Assembly: GCF_005222815.1 (NCBI RefSeq)
Contig: NZ_STGB01000004.1
Coordinates: forward strand, 310,001-374,000
Reading direction: 5' to 3'
Source: Roseomonas sp. AR75
GTDB lineage: Bacteria > Pseudomonadota > Alphaproteobacteria > Acetobacterales > Acetobacteraceae
Length of the DNA: 64,000 nucleotides
Below the pieces are notes generated by a model. That model was given only the letters and a program-made list of their open reading frames with translations. It did no database searches and was not told the origin of the DNA. The number at the start of each line of letters is the position of its first letter. The first letter of the stretch is position 1. Shown here one piece after another: positions 43,510 to 52,229 of this stretch. The position numbers and the translations under genes were made by a program.

Positions 43510-43893
43510 ATGCGCCTCACCTCCAATGACCTCACGTCGAACGAGTCCGGCCTCAGCCTCGAAGATTTGCTCGATGCTGTGCTGACCGAGAATGATCTGT
43601 GTGACCGCTACGCTGATGCGTCGCCCGGCGAGGCGATCATCTACCACATCGGGCTGCTGGCGCGGGATCGCGACAAGGTGGCTTCCGAGCTGGCGGCAGA
43701 GCGGCGCGCCGAGCTCGAACTCGTCGCGCGTCGCGTCTGGGCGATGGCGGAGGCCGGTCTTGGCCATCTGCTGCAGCGCCGCGTCGCGCCCGGCTGCTGC
43801 GCCTATCTGCTTGTTGTCCGGCCGCGGCCGCTCAGCGCACGCAGCGCGGCGGGCTACGCGATCGCGGAGCTGCTGCGCCGGGAGGTGGCGTGA
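43510..43893 (+). CDS. Unknown early phage protein
   Basis: This 127-residue protein starts at the ATG at 43510, nine bases after AGGAG; an upstream GTG at 43477 is possible. It is helical: LEDLLDAVLTENDLCDRYAD, EAIIYHIGLLARDRDKVASEL, then a charged helix and a Cys/Val-rich end (GCCAYLLVVRPR, AGYAIAELLRRE). No family is recognised. Its stop overlaps the next start, placing it first in the replication operon. Confidence 0.55.
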   Translation: MRLTSNDLTSNESGLSLEDLLDAVLTENDLCDRYADASPGEAIIYHIGLLARDRDKVASELAAERRAELELVARRVWAMAEAGLGHLLQRRVAPGCCAYLLVVRPRPLSARSAAGYAIAELLRREVA

Positions 43894-44432
43894 TGGAGAC
43901 GCGCAGCAACCGTCCGACGCTCGACAGCGTCCGCCAGCTCCCGGTCGGCGACGTCATCGCCCTGCCGCCCGAGCATCTGGCACTGCTGCAGGCTGATGCG
44001 CGCGACGCGGTCGACAGCGCGAAGCGGACGCAGGACTGGATTGAGGCGGCCATCGCACTCCGCTTCGAGCAGCGCGCCATCGGCGCCCGCGCCGAGGCCA
44101 GGAAGGACACGGGCGTTGTCCGCTTCCAGGAGGGCACGGTGGAGATTGCCGTGGAACTCCCGAAGCGCGTGGAATGGGACCAGCGCCGTCTCGGTACGCT
44201 GGCCGAGCAGATCCGCGCCGGCGGCGAGGACCCGAGCGAATACCTGGAGGTCAGCTTCAAGGTGTCCGAGCGGGCCTACACGGCCTGGCCCGATCGCATT
44301 CGGAAGGCGTTCGAGCCGGCCCGCACGGTGCGGACCGGTCGGCCGACCTACCGCCTCACCATACTGTCCGACCGCGAGCGGCGCGACAGTCCCCATGCCG
44401 ATGCTCCCACTCTGTTCGGGGAGCTGGGCTGA
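43893..44432 (+). CDS. Conserved phage protein preceding the recombinase ATPase
   Basis: This 179-residue protein starts at an ATG overlapping the previous stop; a GTG is one codon upstream. It is composed of charged helices (DSAKRTQDWIEAAIALRF, AIGARAEARKDTGVVRF) and a short beta region (TVEIAVELPKRVEWD, EYLEVSFKVSERAYTAWP). Proteins of this length with the YxAWP-type motif occur upstream of Sak4-like genes in alphaproteobacterial phages, but I know no function. It overlaps the ATPase gene by one base. Confidence 0.5.
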   Translation: METRSNRPTLDSVRQLPVGDVIALPPEHLALLQADARDAVDSAKRTQDWIEAAIALRFEQRAIGARAEARKDTGVVRFQEGTVEIAVELPKRVEWDQRRLGTLAEQIRAGGEDPSEYLEVSFKVSERAYTAWPDRIRKAFEPARTVRTGRPTYRLTILSDRERRDSPHADAPTLFGELG

Positions 44433-45286
44433 TGGCGCTGCGCATCATCACCGCCGAGGAACGGCTGGCGGAGGAACGCGGCGTCAAGGCAGCCATCCTC
44501 GGTAAGCCCGGCAGCGGCAAGACCTGGCTGCTGAACACTACCTGCCCGGTTAGCACGCTGTTCATCGACCTCGAGGCTGGCGATCTCGCTGTCCAGGGCT
44601 GGCCGGGCTCGTCCATTCGCCCACGCACCTGGGAGGAATGCCGCGACATCGCGCTGTTCCTTGCTGGCCCGAACCCCGCTCTGCGCGACGAGCAGCCGTA
44701 CTCCGCTGCGCAGCATGCGCGCGTTCTGCAGGCTTATGGCGATCCGACGCAGATGGACCACGTCCGGACGCTGTTCATCGACAGCATCACCGTCGCCGGG
44801 CGTCTCTGCTTCCAGTGGTGCCGGGGCCAACCCGAGGCCTTCTCCGACCGCACAGGCAAGCCTGATGTCCGCGGTGCCTATGGCCTGCACGGTCGCGAGA
44901 TGATCGCCTGGCTGACCCATTTGCAGCACGCGCGCGGCAGGAACGTCGTGTTCGTCGGCATCCTCGATGAGCGGCTCGACGACTTCAACCGCAAGACCTT
45001 CAGCCTGCAGATCGAGGGCAGCAAGACCAGCCTCGAACTGCCGGGCATCGTCGACGAGGTCCTGACGCTCGCCGAGATCAAGGACCAGGCAGACCGGCCG
45101 TTCAGGGCCCTTGTTTGCCAGACGATGAATCCCTGGGGCTATCCGGCCAAGGACCGCAGCGGCCGCCTCGATCTTCTGGAGCCGCCCGATCTCGCCCGGC
45201 TCTTCGCGAAGGTGACCGGTGCGCCGGTCCCCTCCGCTGCTGCGCTGCCTCCCGCAGCTCCGCCCGCCACCGACACCGCCAGCTGA
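44432..45286 (+). CDS. Sak4-like recombination ATPase (AAA_24)
   Basis: This 284-residue protein has Walker A ILGKPGSGKTWLL near residue 22 and Walker B TLFIDSITVA near 111, in a single RecA-like core, with VFVGILDERLDDFN and SLELPGIVDEVLTL beyond. This is the AAA_24 family that includes phage Sak4, which pairs single strands and supports recombination-dependent replication. The C terminus is proline/alanine-rich. It is followed by an SSB-like gene, its usual partner, and a helicase. It starts at the ATG overlapping the previous stop. Confidence 0.75.
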   Translation: MALRIITAEERLAEERGVKAAILGKPGSGKTWLLNTTCPVSTLFIDLEAGDLAVQGWPGSSIRPRTWEECRDIALFLAGPNPALRDEQPYSAAQHARVLQAYGDPTQMDHVRTLFIDSITVAGRLCFQWCRGQPEAFSDRTGKPDVRGAYGLHGREMIAWLTHLQHARGRNVVFVGILDERLDDFNRKTFSLQIEGSKTSLELPGIVDEVLTLAEIKDQADRPFRALVCQTMNPWGYPAKDRSGRLDLLEPPDLARLFAKVTGAPVPSAAALPPAAPPATDTAS

Positions 45287-45302
45287 TCCGAGGAGATCCC
45301 GC

Positions 45303-45962
45303 ATGCCTGCGTGGAACGACTACAACGACGCGAAGTCGAACCCCAACCTGATCCCCAAGGGCACGCTCGCGAAGGTCCGGCTGACCATTCGCCCCGGCGG
45401 CTTCGACGATCCGAGCCAGGGCTGGACCGGCGGCTACGCGACGCGCGGTAATTCCGGCGCGGTGTATCTCAACGCCGAGTTCACCGTGCTGGAGGGGCCC
45501 TACGCCAAGCGCAAGATCTTCACCCTGATCGGCCTCTACAGCCCGAAGGGACCGGACTGGGCGAACATGGGCCGCGGCCTGATCCGCGGCATCCTGAACT
45601 CCGCCCGCGGCATCTCCGACAAGGACCTCTCGCCCCAGGCGCAGGCGGCGCGGCGCATCTCCGGCTTCGCCGATCTCGACGGCCTCGAGTTCATCGGCAG
45701 GATCGATGTGGGCACCGACGCCGGCGGGGAGGAGAAGAACGAGATCCGCGGCGCGGTGACGCCGGACCATCGGGACTATGCCCAGGTCATGGGGCGCCAC
45801 GCGGCACCCGCCGGTTTCGCGGCGCCCGCCAGCATCGGGGCGCAGCCGGCCTTCGCCGCTGCCCCGCCCCCTGCGGCGCCGGCTGTGCCACACGGCGCGT
45901 TCCCCGCCACGCCGCCTCCGGCCGCCGCGGAGCCGAAGCAGCGCCCGAACTGGGCCCGCTGA
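45303..45962 (+). CDS. Phage single-stranded-DNA-binding-like protein
   Basis: This 219-residue protein has a beta-rich domain over the first 140 residues (TLAKVRLTIRPGGFDD, SGAVYLNAEFTVLEG, YAKRKIFTLIGLYSP) similar in layout to phage SSB/DUF669-type OB proteins. A long Ala/Pro-rich, mostly uncharged tail ends in KQRPNWAR. Disordered tails of this kind serve as docking peptides in SSBs, although they usually end acidic. Pairing with the Sak4-like gene and its place before the helicase support a replication/recombination role. RBS GAGGAG lies upstream. Confidence 0.65.
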   Translation: MPAWNDYNDAKSNPNLIPKGTLAKVRLTIRPGGFDDPSQGWTGGYATRGNSGAVYLNAEFTVLEGPYAKRKIFTLIGLYSPKGPDWANMGRGLIRGILNSARGISDKDLSPQAQAARRISGFADLDGLEFIGRIDVGTDAGGEEKNEIRGAVTPDHRDYAQVMGRHAAPAGFAAPASIGAQPAFAAAPPPAAPAVPHGAFPATPPPAAAEPKQRPNWAR

Positions 45963-45976
45963 GGATCACGCATCGG

Positions 45977-47647
45977 ATGATCCTCCGCCCCCGCCAGAAG
46001 CTGTTCGTCGAGCGCAGCCTGCGTGCGCTCGATGCGCGCGGCGACACCCTCGCCGTCGCCCCGACCGGCGCCGGAAAGACGATCATGCTGTCCGCTACCG
46101 TCGCGCAGCGGCTTGGCAGCGGCGGCAAGGCGGCCGTGCTCGCGCATCGGGACGAGCTGACCGCCCAGAACCGCGGGAAGTTCCACCGCGTGGCGCCGGG
46201 CATCACCACGTCGGTCGTGGATGCGGCGGAGAAATCCTGGGCTGGCCAGGTGACTTTCGCGATGGTCCCCACGCTGACCCGGCCCGCCAACCTGGACGCC
46301 ATGCCGGCGCTCGACCTGCTGGTGATCGACGAGGCGCACCACGCCGTCGCCGACAGCTACCGGCGGATTGTGGATCGGGCGCTGCAGCGCAATCCCGACT
46401 GCCGCATCTACGGCGTCACCGCGACACCGAACCGCGGTGACAAGCGCGGGCTCCGCGCCGTCTTCTCGAACGTCGCCGACCAGATCCGGCTCGGCGAGCT
46501 GATCGCCTCCGGCCACCTCGTCGCGCCGCGCACCTTCGTCATCGATGTCGGCGTCGCGGACGAGCTCCGCGGCGTGCGGCGCAGCGGCGACGACTTCGAC
46601 ATGGGCGAGGTCGCCCGCATCATGGACACCGTGCCGGTGACCGGTGCCGTGGTCCGCCACTGGCGCGAGAAGGCCGGCGGACGGCAAACCGTCGTCTTCT
46701 GCTCCACCGTGGCGCATGCCGAACATGTGGCCGGCGCCTTCAACGCGGCCGGTGTGCCGGCGGTTGTCGTCCGCGGCGACATGCCGGACGGCGAGCGCCG
46801 ATCTGTCCTGGCAGCCTACGCCAGGGGCGAGGCGCAGGTCGTGGTCAACGTCGCGGTGCTGACAGAGGGTTGGGACCACCCGCCAACCTCGTGCGTCGTC
46901 CTCCTTCGCCCCTCCTCCTTCAAGTCCACCATGATCCAGATGGTCGGGCGCGGGCTGCGCACCGTCGACCCAGCCGAGCACCCCGGAATCGTCAAGCGCG
47001 ACTGCGTCGTGCTCGATTTCGGCACCTCCTCGCAGATGCATGGCTGCCTGGAGCAGGACGTCGATCTCGACAGCGAGCCCGGTCACGGCGAGGCACCGAC
47101 CAAGACCTGCCCCTCCTGCGAGGCGGAGATCCCGATCTCCGTGATGGAGTGCCCGATCTGCGGCCACGCTTTCACGCCGCGCGAGCGCGAGACGGCGCCG
47201 CTCTCCGACTTCGCTATGACCGAGCTCGACCTGCTGAAGCGCTCCGCCTTCCAGTGGTGCAACCTGTTCGGCGACGACGCGGCGCTGCTCGCCAACGGCT
47301 TCCACGGCTGGGCCGGTATCTTCTTTCTGGAGGGCGCCTGGCACGCCGTCGGCGGCGCGAAGGGCGAGCAGACCAGGCTGCTGGCGATCGGCGAACGGCT
47401 GGTGACGCTCGCCGCCGCCGATGACTGGCTGAACACCTACGAGACGGACGAGAGCGCCCACAAGAGCCGGCGCTGGCTCCGTGAGCCGCCCACCGATCGG
47501 CAACTCGCGCACTTGCCGCCCGCCGCCCGCGCCGATCTCGGGATGACGCGCTACCAGGCCTCCGCGCTGCTCACGTTCAAGTTCAACCGCCACGACATCC
47601 GGCGGTTGGTGATGAGCGCGCAGCCGGCGCTCCGGCAGGCGGCATGA
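45977..47647 (+). CDS. DEAD/DEAH-box phage helicase with zinc ribbon
   Basis: This 556-residue protein is an SF2 helicase: PTGAGKT near residue 30, HRDELTAQN, DEAHHAVAD near 113, GVTATPNRGD near 145, then VVFCSTVAHAEHVA, VLTEGWDHPPTS and MVGRGLR near 320. A zinc ribbon CPSCEAEIP ... MECPICGHAF sits near residue 378. The C-terminal 130 residues are a phage-type extension. Unlike the cargo helicase at 5.2 kb, it has a canonical DEAH box and sits in the replication operon, so replication or recombination is its job. Confidence 0.8.
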   Translation: MILRPRQKLFVERSLRALDARGDTLAVAPTGAGKTIMLSATVAQRLGSGGKAAVLAHRDELTAQNRGKFHRVAPGITTSVVDAAEKSWAGQVTFAMVPTLTRPANLDAMPALDLLVIDEAHHAVADSYRRIVDRALQRNPDCRIYGVTATPNRGDKRGLRAVFSNVADQIRLGELIASGHLVAPRTFVIDVGVADELRGVRRSGDDFDMGEVARIMDTVPVTGAVVRHWREKAGGRQTVVFCSTVAHAEHVAGAFNAAGVPAVVVRGDMPDGERRSVLAAYARGEAQVVVNVAVLTEGWDHPPTSCVVLLRPSSFKSTMIQMVGRGLRTVDPAEHPGIVKRDCVVLDFGTSSQMHGCLEQDVDLDSEPGHGEAPTKTCPSCEAEIPISVMECPICGHAFTPRERETAPLSDFAMTELDLLKRSAFQWCNLFGDDAALLANGFHGWAGIFFLEGAWHAVGGAKGEQTRLLAIGERLVTLAAADDWLNTYETDESAHKSRRWLREPPTDRQLAHLPPAARADLGMTRYQASALLTFKFNRHDIRRLVMSAQPALRQAA

Positions 47648-47653
47648 CCGTCC

Positions 47654-48025
47654 ATGCGCGCCCCCGAACCGCCCTGTGCAGTCTGCATCCGCCCGTCGCG
47701 CGGCTTCGGCTGGTTCGATCCGACGCGACGCCGGCCGCCGCGCCCGTCCGCAGCCTTCTGCGGCATGGCCTGCCAGGGCTTCTGGACGCGCCTCGCGGCG
47801 CGGGCGGCGCCCGCCATGGTTGACCTGACGCAACAGGAGCGGGCCGCGATCCGCGCCGCGATGCGCCGCATCGCCGAGGCCATGGACGAGATCGGCTGGG
47901 CCACCCGGCTCCAGGACCTGACCGAGCCGCAGGTGCTGACGCTGATCGAGGTCGCTGTCGGCGGCTTCCAGGACGCCATGCAGGCGATCGCTCGCGGCCA
48001 GGCAGTGGAGGAGATCCCCGTCTGA
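47654..48025 (+). CDS. DUF6511 family phage protein
   Basis: This 123-residue protein has an N-terminal metal-binding-like motif (CAVCIRP ... FCGMACQGFW) and a helical C-terminal half with MVDLTQQERAAIRAAMRRIAE and EIGWATRLQDLTEPQ, the signature of DUF6511. It lies between helicase and nuclease in the replication operon and overlaps the next gene by one base. The zinc-finger-like start suggests nucleic-acid binding. Confidence 0.65.
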   Translation: MRAPEPPCAVCIRPSRGFGWFDPTRRRPPRPSAAFCGMACQGFWTRLAARAAPAMVDLTQQERAAIRAAMRRIAEAMDEIGWATRLQDLTEPQVLTLIEVAVGGFQDAMQAIARGQAVEEIPV

Positions 48026-48792
48026 TGCTGGACTTCAACAGCCGCGGACAGACCGGCCTGCACGTCAACGCCGCGATCGACGCGGCGCTGGTGGCGCAGC
48101 ACGCGGCCACTCCGCCCCGAAACTATCTCGGCGGCTCCCGGCTGGGCCATGCCTGCGAGCGCGCCCTGCAGTTCGAGTTCCTGCAGGCACCCAAGGACGA
48201 CGGCGCCGACTTCGACGGGCGCATCCTGCGCATCTTTGGCATCGGGCACGCGCTGGAGGACGTGGCGGTGGCCTGGCTCCGCGCCGCCGGCTTCGATCTC
48301 TACACCCGCAAGGGCAATCGGCCGGACGGCGAGCAGTTCGGCTTCGCGGTGGCGGGCGGGCGCGTCCGCGGCCATGTCGACGGCATCTTCGCCGGCGGGC
48401 CCGCGATCCCCGGCATGGCGTTTCCCGCACTCTGGGAATGCAAGACCATGAACGCCAAGGCCTGGCGCGAGACATCCAGCAAGGGCGTCGCCGTCGCCAA
48501 GCCGATCTACGCGGCGCAGGTCGCCGTCTACCAGGCGTATATGGACGCGGCGGTGCCGGGCGTCGCTGACAACCCAGCGCTGTTCACCGCCATCAACAAG
48601 GACACCGCTGAGCTTCACCACGAGCTGCTGCCGTTCGACGCCGATCTGGCGCAGCGCATGTCGGATCGGGCGGTGCGGGTGCTCACGTCCTGCGACGCCG
48701 GCGACCTGCTGCCGCGGGTGGCGAGCAGCCCCGACTTCTTCGAATGCCGCTTCTGCCCCTGGGCAAGGCGCTGCTGGGCTTTGTCGGCGTGA
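48025..48792 (+). CDS. Cas4/RecB-like PD-(D/E)XK exonuclease
   Basis: This 255-residue protein has the RecB-family nuclease order: GGSRLGHACERALQFEFL at the start (first cysteine of an iron-sulphur cluster), IGHALEDVAVAWL (His of motif I), VRGHVDGIFAG (Asp), WECKTMNAKAW (E-x-K), AQVAVYQAYMDAA (Gln-x3-Tyr), and three closing cysteines in FFECRFCPWARRC. This matches a Cas4-like 4Fe-4S exonuclease, used by phages for end processing in recombination. It is coupled by overlaps to both neighbours. Confidence 0.8.
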   Translation: MLDFNSRGQTGLHVNAAIDAALVAQHAATPPRNYLGGSRLGHACERALQFEFLQAPKDDGADFDGRILRIFGIGHALEDVAVAWLRAAGFDLYTRKGNRPDGEQFGFAVAGGRVRGHVDGIFAGGPAIPGMAFPALWECKTMNAKAWRETSSKGVAVAKPIYAAQVAVYQAYMDAAVPGVADNPALFTAINKDTAELHHELLPFDADLAQRMSDRAVRVLTSCDAGDLLPRVASSPDFFECRFCPWARRCWALSA

Positions 48793-51068
48793 GCATCTGG
48801 GGCGACTTCAACGACGCGCCGAGCATGCCTTGGGAGGACGAGCCGGGGGCGCCTGGGATCAACCATGGTGCGATCGCCACCTTCCTCGAGGTGGTGTTCG
48901 GCTACTGCGATGGGCTGATCCCCGTTCGCGGCTTCGTCGACCAAGGCCAGGGGATCGACAGCCGGCCGCACAACGCCTGGATCGCGGCCGACCGCCATGC
49001 CGCAGAATCGCTCGGCACCTTCGCGTCCTGGGCCGCGCATGAGGGCACCGCCGTCTACGTAATCCCCGGCACGGTGGCCGAGAGCGGACAGGCCCGGGCC
49101 GAGCATGTGCTGCAGATGCAGGCCGCGGTGGTCGACCTCGACACCGGCGATGTCGAAGCGAAGCTCGCGCACCTCACCCAGCACCTCGGTTCCCCAACGC
49201 TGGTCGTGGAGAGCGGCGGCCGCACGGCCGAGGGCGCGGCGAAGCTGCATGCCTGGTGGCGGCTGACGGAGCCTACCGACGGCGCGGACGTCGCGCGCCT
49301 CTGCGCGCTGCGCGGCGCGATGGCGGAGAAGGTCGGTGGCGATCCGCACTTCCGCTCCGCCCACCAGCCGATCCGCGTCCCTGGCACGATCTACCGCAAG
49401 GGTGGCGTCGAGCGCGTCGTCACCATCCGCCACCACGACCCGCGCCGAGAGGTCGACCTTGGCGAGTTCGCCGACGCGGTCATGGCCATGCCCTTCCTGC
49501 CCGGCCAGGAACGCGCCCAGGCTGCCGCACAGGCCGACCGGCCGAGCCTGGACGACGTCCTGACCACGCCGGTCCGGGAGGGCGCCCAGGACGGCTGGAC
49601 GCGCTTCCAGGGTGCCAGCGCGGCCATTGGCCACTTCATCCGGCAGGTGCATGAGGGGCGTCTCGCGCCCAACCAGGGCTGGGAGGCGATCTGCGGCTAC
49701 AACGCCGCCTGCCTTCGTCCTCCCTGGCCGCTGGAGCGCCTCAAGGCCGAGACCGACGCGATCTGGGCCCTGCATGTCGAGCGCAACGGCGCGCCGCTGA
49801 TCCGCGCCGACAGCGCGCCGCCGGCCGCCGTCCCCACCCACACGCTCGGCGCGCTGCTCGACGACACCTCGCCCATGCCGGACGACCTGATCGGGCCGCG
49901 CCTGCTGACCCCGGGCGGGATGCTGGTGCTCGGCGGAGCGCCGAAGGTCGGCAAATCCGACTTCCTGATCAGCCTGCTGGTGCACGCTGCCGCCGGCGCG
50001 CCCTTCTTGCGCTTTACGGCACCGCGGCCGCTGCGCGTCTTCTACCTGCAGGCCGAGATCCAGTACCACTACCTCCGCGAGCGCCTGCAGCAGCTCCGGC
50101 TCGATGCCGGCGTCGTCGCCCGCGCGCGCGACACACTCGTCGTCACGCCGAAGCTGCGGATGCTGCTCGACGAGCAGGGCGTGCCGCTGGTCGCCGCGGC
50201 GATCCGCCAGGCCTTCCCCGACGCGCCGCCGGACGTGATCTGCATCGACCCAATCCGCAACCTCTTCGACGGCGGCCCCGGCGGCGAGGGCGAGAACGAC
50301 AACGGGGCGATGCTGTTCTTCCTGCAGAGCCGTGTCGAGGCGCTGCGCGACGAGATTGCACCCGAAGCCGGCATCATCCTCGCCCATCACACCAAGAAGC
50401 TTAGCAAGCTGCAGGTCAAGGACGATCCCTTCCTGTCGCTCTCCGGCGCCAGCGCGCTGCGCGGCTTCTACACCTCCGGCATGATCCTCTTCCGGCCGGA
50501 CGAGGAGCAGACGCCGCGCGAGCTGCATGTCGAGCTGCGCAATGGCCCGGCGCTCTCGCCGCTGCTCATCGACAAGGTGCAGGGACGCTGGGTGGAGGTC
50601 GACCGCCGCGGCGAGCGGCTGGTGCGGACGGACATCGGCCGCAAGCTCGATGCCGAGCGTACCCGCCGTCATGACGTCATCCTGCAGATCCTCGCGACGG
50701 AGGCGCGCGAAGGGAAGGTCTACACCAGCGGCGCCTTCGCCGCGCATTTCGAGAACACGCACGGCCTCGGCGGCGACGACACCATCTCGCGCCGCATCAA
50801 CGTTCTCGCCAACAAGGGCTACATCAAGTTCCTGCGGGCCGCGCCCGAGCTCGGCATCCCGGCCAGCAAGTCCAGCAAGGGCTACCTCGTCGTCCAGGAC
50901 ATGCTGTTCGGCACCGATGACGAGGCGGTGGATCCCGAGACGGGCGAGATCACACGCGCGCTCGTCCCGCTGCTGCCGACGCACTTCCAATCCGAGACCA
51001 ACAGCGCCGTCCTGCCCGTCGAGAACCCCGAGGTCTGGGTGCTGAGCGACCCGGAGGCCGAGGCATGA
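48789..51068 (+). CDS. Primase-helicase replication protein (RepB primase / RepA AAA_25)
   Basis: This 759-residue protein starts at a GTG overlapping the nuclease stop. The N-terminal 330 residues look like a RepB-type primase: QAAVVDLDTGDVEAKL (acidic metal-binding pair), VVESGGRTAEGAAKLHAWW, and HQPIRVPGTIYRKGG. The second half has Walker A GGAPKVGKSDFL near residue 384 and Walker B VICIDPIRNLF near 485, then ILAHHTKKLS, a hexameric RepA-like helicase of the AAA_25 type. A winged-helix-like part follows (TISRRINVLANKGYIKFL). Iterons begin 28 bases after the stop, so this protein probably opens the origin. Confidence 0.8.
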   Translation: MSIWGDFNDAPSMPWEDEPGAPGINHGAIATFLEVVFGYCDGLIPVRGFVDQGQGIDSRPHNAWIAADRHAAESLGTFASWAAHEGTAVYVIPGTVAESGQARAEHVLQMQAAVVDLDTGDVEAKLAHLTQHLGSPTLVVESGGRTAEGAAKLHAWWRLTEPTDGADVARLCALRGAMAEKVGGDPHFRSAHQPIRVPGTIYRKGGVERVVTIRHHDPRREVDLGEFADAVMAMPFLPGQERAQAAAQADRPSLDDVLTTPVREGAQDGWTRFQGASAAIGHFIRQVHEGRLAPNQGWEAICGYNAACLRPPWPLERLKAETDAIWALHVERNGAPLIRADSAPPAAVPTHTLGALLDDTSPMPDDLIGPRLLTPGGMLVLGGAPKVGKSDFLISLLVHAAAGAPFLRFTAPRPLRVFYLQAEIQYHYLRERLQQLRLDAGVVARARDTLVVTPKLRMLLDEQGVPLVAAAIRQAFPDAPPDVICIDPIRNLFDGGPGGEGENDNGAMLFFLQSRVEALRDEIAPEAGIILAHHTKKLSKLQVKDDPFLSLSGASALRGFYTSGMILFRPDEEQTPRELHVELRNGPALSPLLIDKVQGRWVEVDRRGERLVRTDIGRKLDAERTRRHDVILQILATEAREGKVYTSGAFAAHFENTHGLGGDDTISRRINVLANKGYIKFLRAAPELGIPASKSSKGYLVVQDMLFGTDDEAVDPETGEITRALVPLLPTHFQSETNSAVLPVENPEVWVLSDPEAEA

Positions 51069-51096
51069 TCGGGCCGATCGGAACGGTAGCGCACTG

Positions 51097-51262
51097 TGCG
51101 GAACTTGCTGCGGAACTTGCCTGCGGAACTTGAATCGCCCCGTCTAATCAATGGGTTGGCCAAGTTCCGCAAGTTCCGCAGCGCGACTTTGCGGAACTTG
51201 GTTGCGGAACTTGAAATTGTCCCTCCGATTCAATGCCTTAGGCAAGTTCCGCAAGTTCCGCA
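51097..51262. repeat. Nine-copy iteron array, putative replication origin
   Basis: The 11-mer TGCGGAACTTG is present nine times without a mismatch. Forward copies start at 51097, 51109, 51122, 51190 and 51203; reverse copies (CAAGTTCCGCA) start at 51161, 51170, 51243 and 51252. Forward copies are 12-13 bases apart, about one helical turn, and reverse copies overlap by two bases. Each forward pair faces a reverse pair, forming two long inverted repeats around AT-richer spacers (51133-51160 and 51214-51242). It directly follows the primase-helicase gene, the typical place for an iteron origin. Confidence 0.7.
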
Positions 51263-51268
51263 AAATGC

Positions 51269-51317
51269 CACCCCCCTACGGGGGGTGTGCGTGCGCGCCT
51301 CAACGGCGCGCGCACAC
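51269..51317. other. Nested GC-rich hairpins beside the iterons
   Basis: CACCCCCC (51269-51276) pairs with GGGGGGTG (51280-51287) around a TAC loop. Immediately overlapping it, 51285-51299 pairs with 51305-51317 (13 base pairs with a two-base bulge and a TCAAC loop). The two cannot form at once. There is no T run, so a simple terminator is less likely than a switchable origin or transcript structure. Confidence 0.4.
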
Positions 51318-51456
51318 CACACCCGGAGGCGCCTGGTTCGGGTGCGTGGACCACCCCCCCAGGTCACCCCACCCGAAGCCGGGCAGCGACGGCGAGCTCC
51401 GCCAAGAACCGCACCGTCGCCGCCCTCACCACGATCGCCCCCTCTCGGAGACCACC

Positions 51457-52005
51457 ATGGATCTCGCGACTCTCCCTATGCCCGCCGCCGATGCAAGCGG
51501 GCCGCCCGTCATGCCGGCGCCGATCGTCGGCCTCGCGCACCATGCGGTTCTCGCGCTGGACCTCGGCACCAACACCGGCTGGGCGCTGCGCGGACAGGAC
51601 CGCCGCGTCACCTCGGGCACCATCACCTTCAAGCCGACCCGCTTCGAAGGCGGCGGGATGCGGTATCTCCGCTTCCGCGGATGGCTCGACGAAGTCGCCG
51701 ATCTGTCCGGTGGCCTCGCGCGTGTGGTGTTCGAGGAAGTCCGGCGTCATGCCGGCACCGATGCGAGCCACATTTATGGCGGATTTCTCGGCACGCTGAG
51801 CGCGTGGTGTGAGGAGCAGCGCATTCCCTACGAGGGCGTGCCCGTCGGCACCATCAAGCGCTTCGCGACGGGCCGCGGCAACGCCGACAAGGCGGCGATG
51901 ATCGCGGCCATGCAGGCCCGCGGCTTCGCGCCGGCCGACGACAACGAGGCCGACGCGATCGCCCTGCTGCTGTGGGCGACGGACGCGAAGGGTGGTCGGG
52001 CATGA
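51457..52005 (+). CDS. RuvC-like Holliday junction resolvase
   Basis: This 182-residue protein starts at the ATG at 51457, preceded by TCGGAGACC. It has the RNase H-like order of RuvC: LALDLGTNTGWALRG (first Asp, near residue 34), RVVFEEVRRHAG (Glu, near 92), and DDNEADAIALLLWA (closing acidic pair, near 162). It should cleave branched recombination or replication intermediates before packaging. Longer in-frame starts would run into the hairpins and iterons, so the later start is preferred. It is followed with ATGA overlap by a small gene. Confidence 0.75.
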   Translation: MDLATLPMPAADASGPPVMPAPIVGLAHHAVLALDLGTNTGWALRGQDRRVTSGTITFKPTRFEGGGMRYLRFRGWLDEVADLSGGLARVVFEEVRRHAGTDASHIYGGFLGTLSAWCEEQRIPYEGVPVGTIKRFATGRGNADKAAMIAAMQARGFAPADDNEADAIALLLWATDAKGGRA

Positions 52006-52229
52006 GGCTGCCCGATGCGCCGCGTCCGCCCCGGTCGTGTCTGGACCTGGCACGCAGCCCGACCACTGCGATGGACCTCGACGCCATGCGTGCCGCCGCG
52101 TGGCACCAGCACGGCGTCGCCGCCCTTCCCGTGGAGGACATCGCCGATCCCTGGCTCCGCCAGGCCGTCATCAACGAAGCGAGCCGGCGCTGGGGGCGTC
52201 GGCAGGGAGGAAGCCAGCATGGCCGCTAA
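52002..52229 (+). CDS. Small phage protein of unknown function
   Basis: This 75-residue protein starts at an ATG overlapping the resolvase stop. It contains MDLDAMRAAAWHQHGVAALP and INEASRRWGRRQGG, an amphipathic basic ending. Its 3' end overlaps the DUF6456 gene by eleven bases. No family is recognised; the coupling to both neighbours supports it as a real gene in the replication operon. Confidence 0.5.
   Translation: MRLPDAPRPPRSCLDLARSPTTAMDLDAMRAAAWHQHGVAALPVEDIADPWLRQAVINEASRRWGRRQGGSQHGR

Noticed and set aside
51097..51262. Possible CRISPR array
   Set aside because: The repeats are 11 bases with spacers of one to three bases or direct overlap, and half are in reverse orientation. This is an iteron layout, not a CRISPR.
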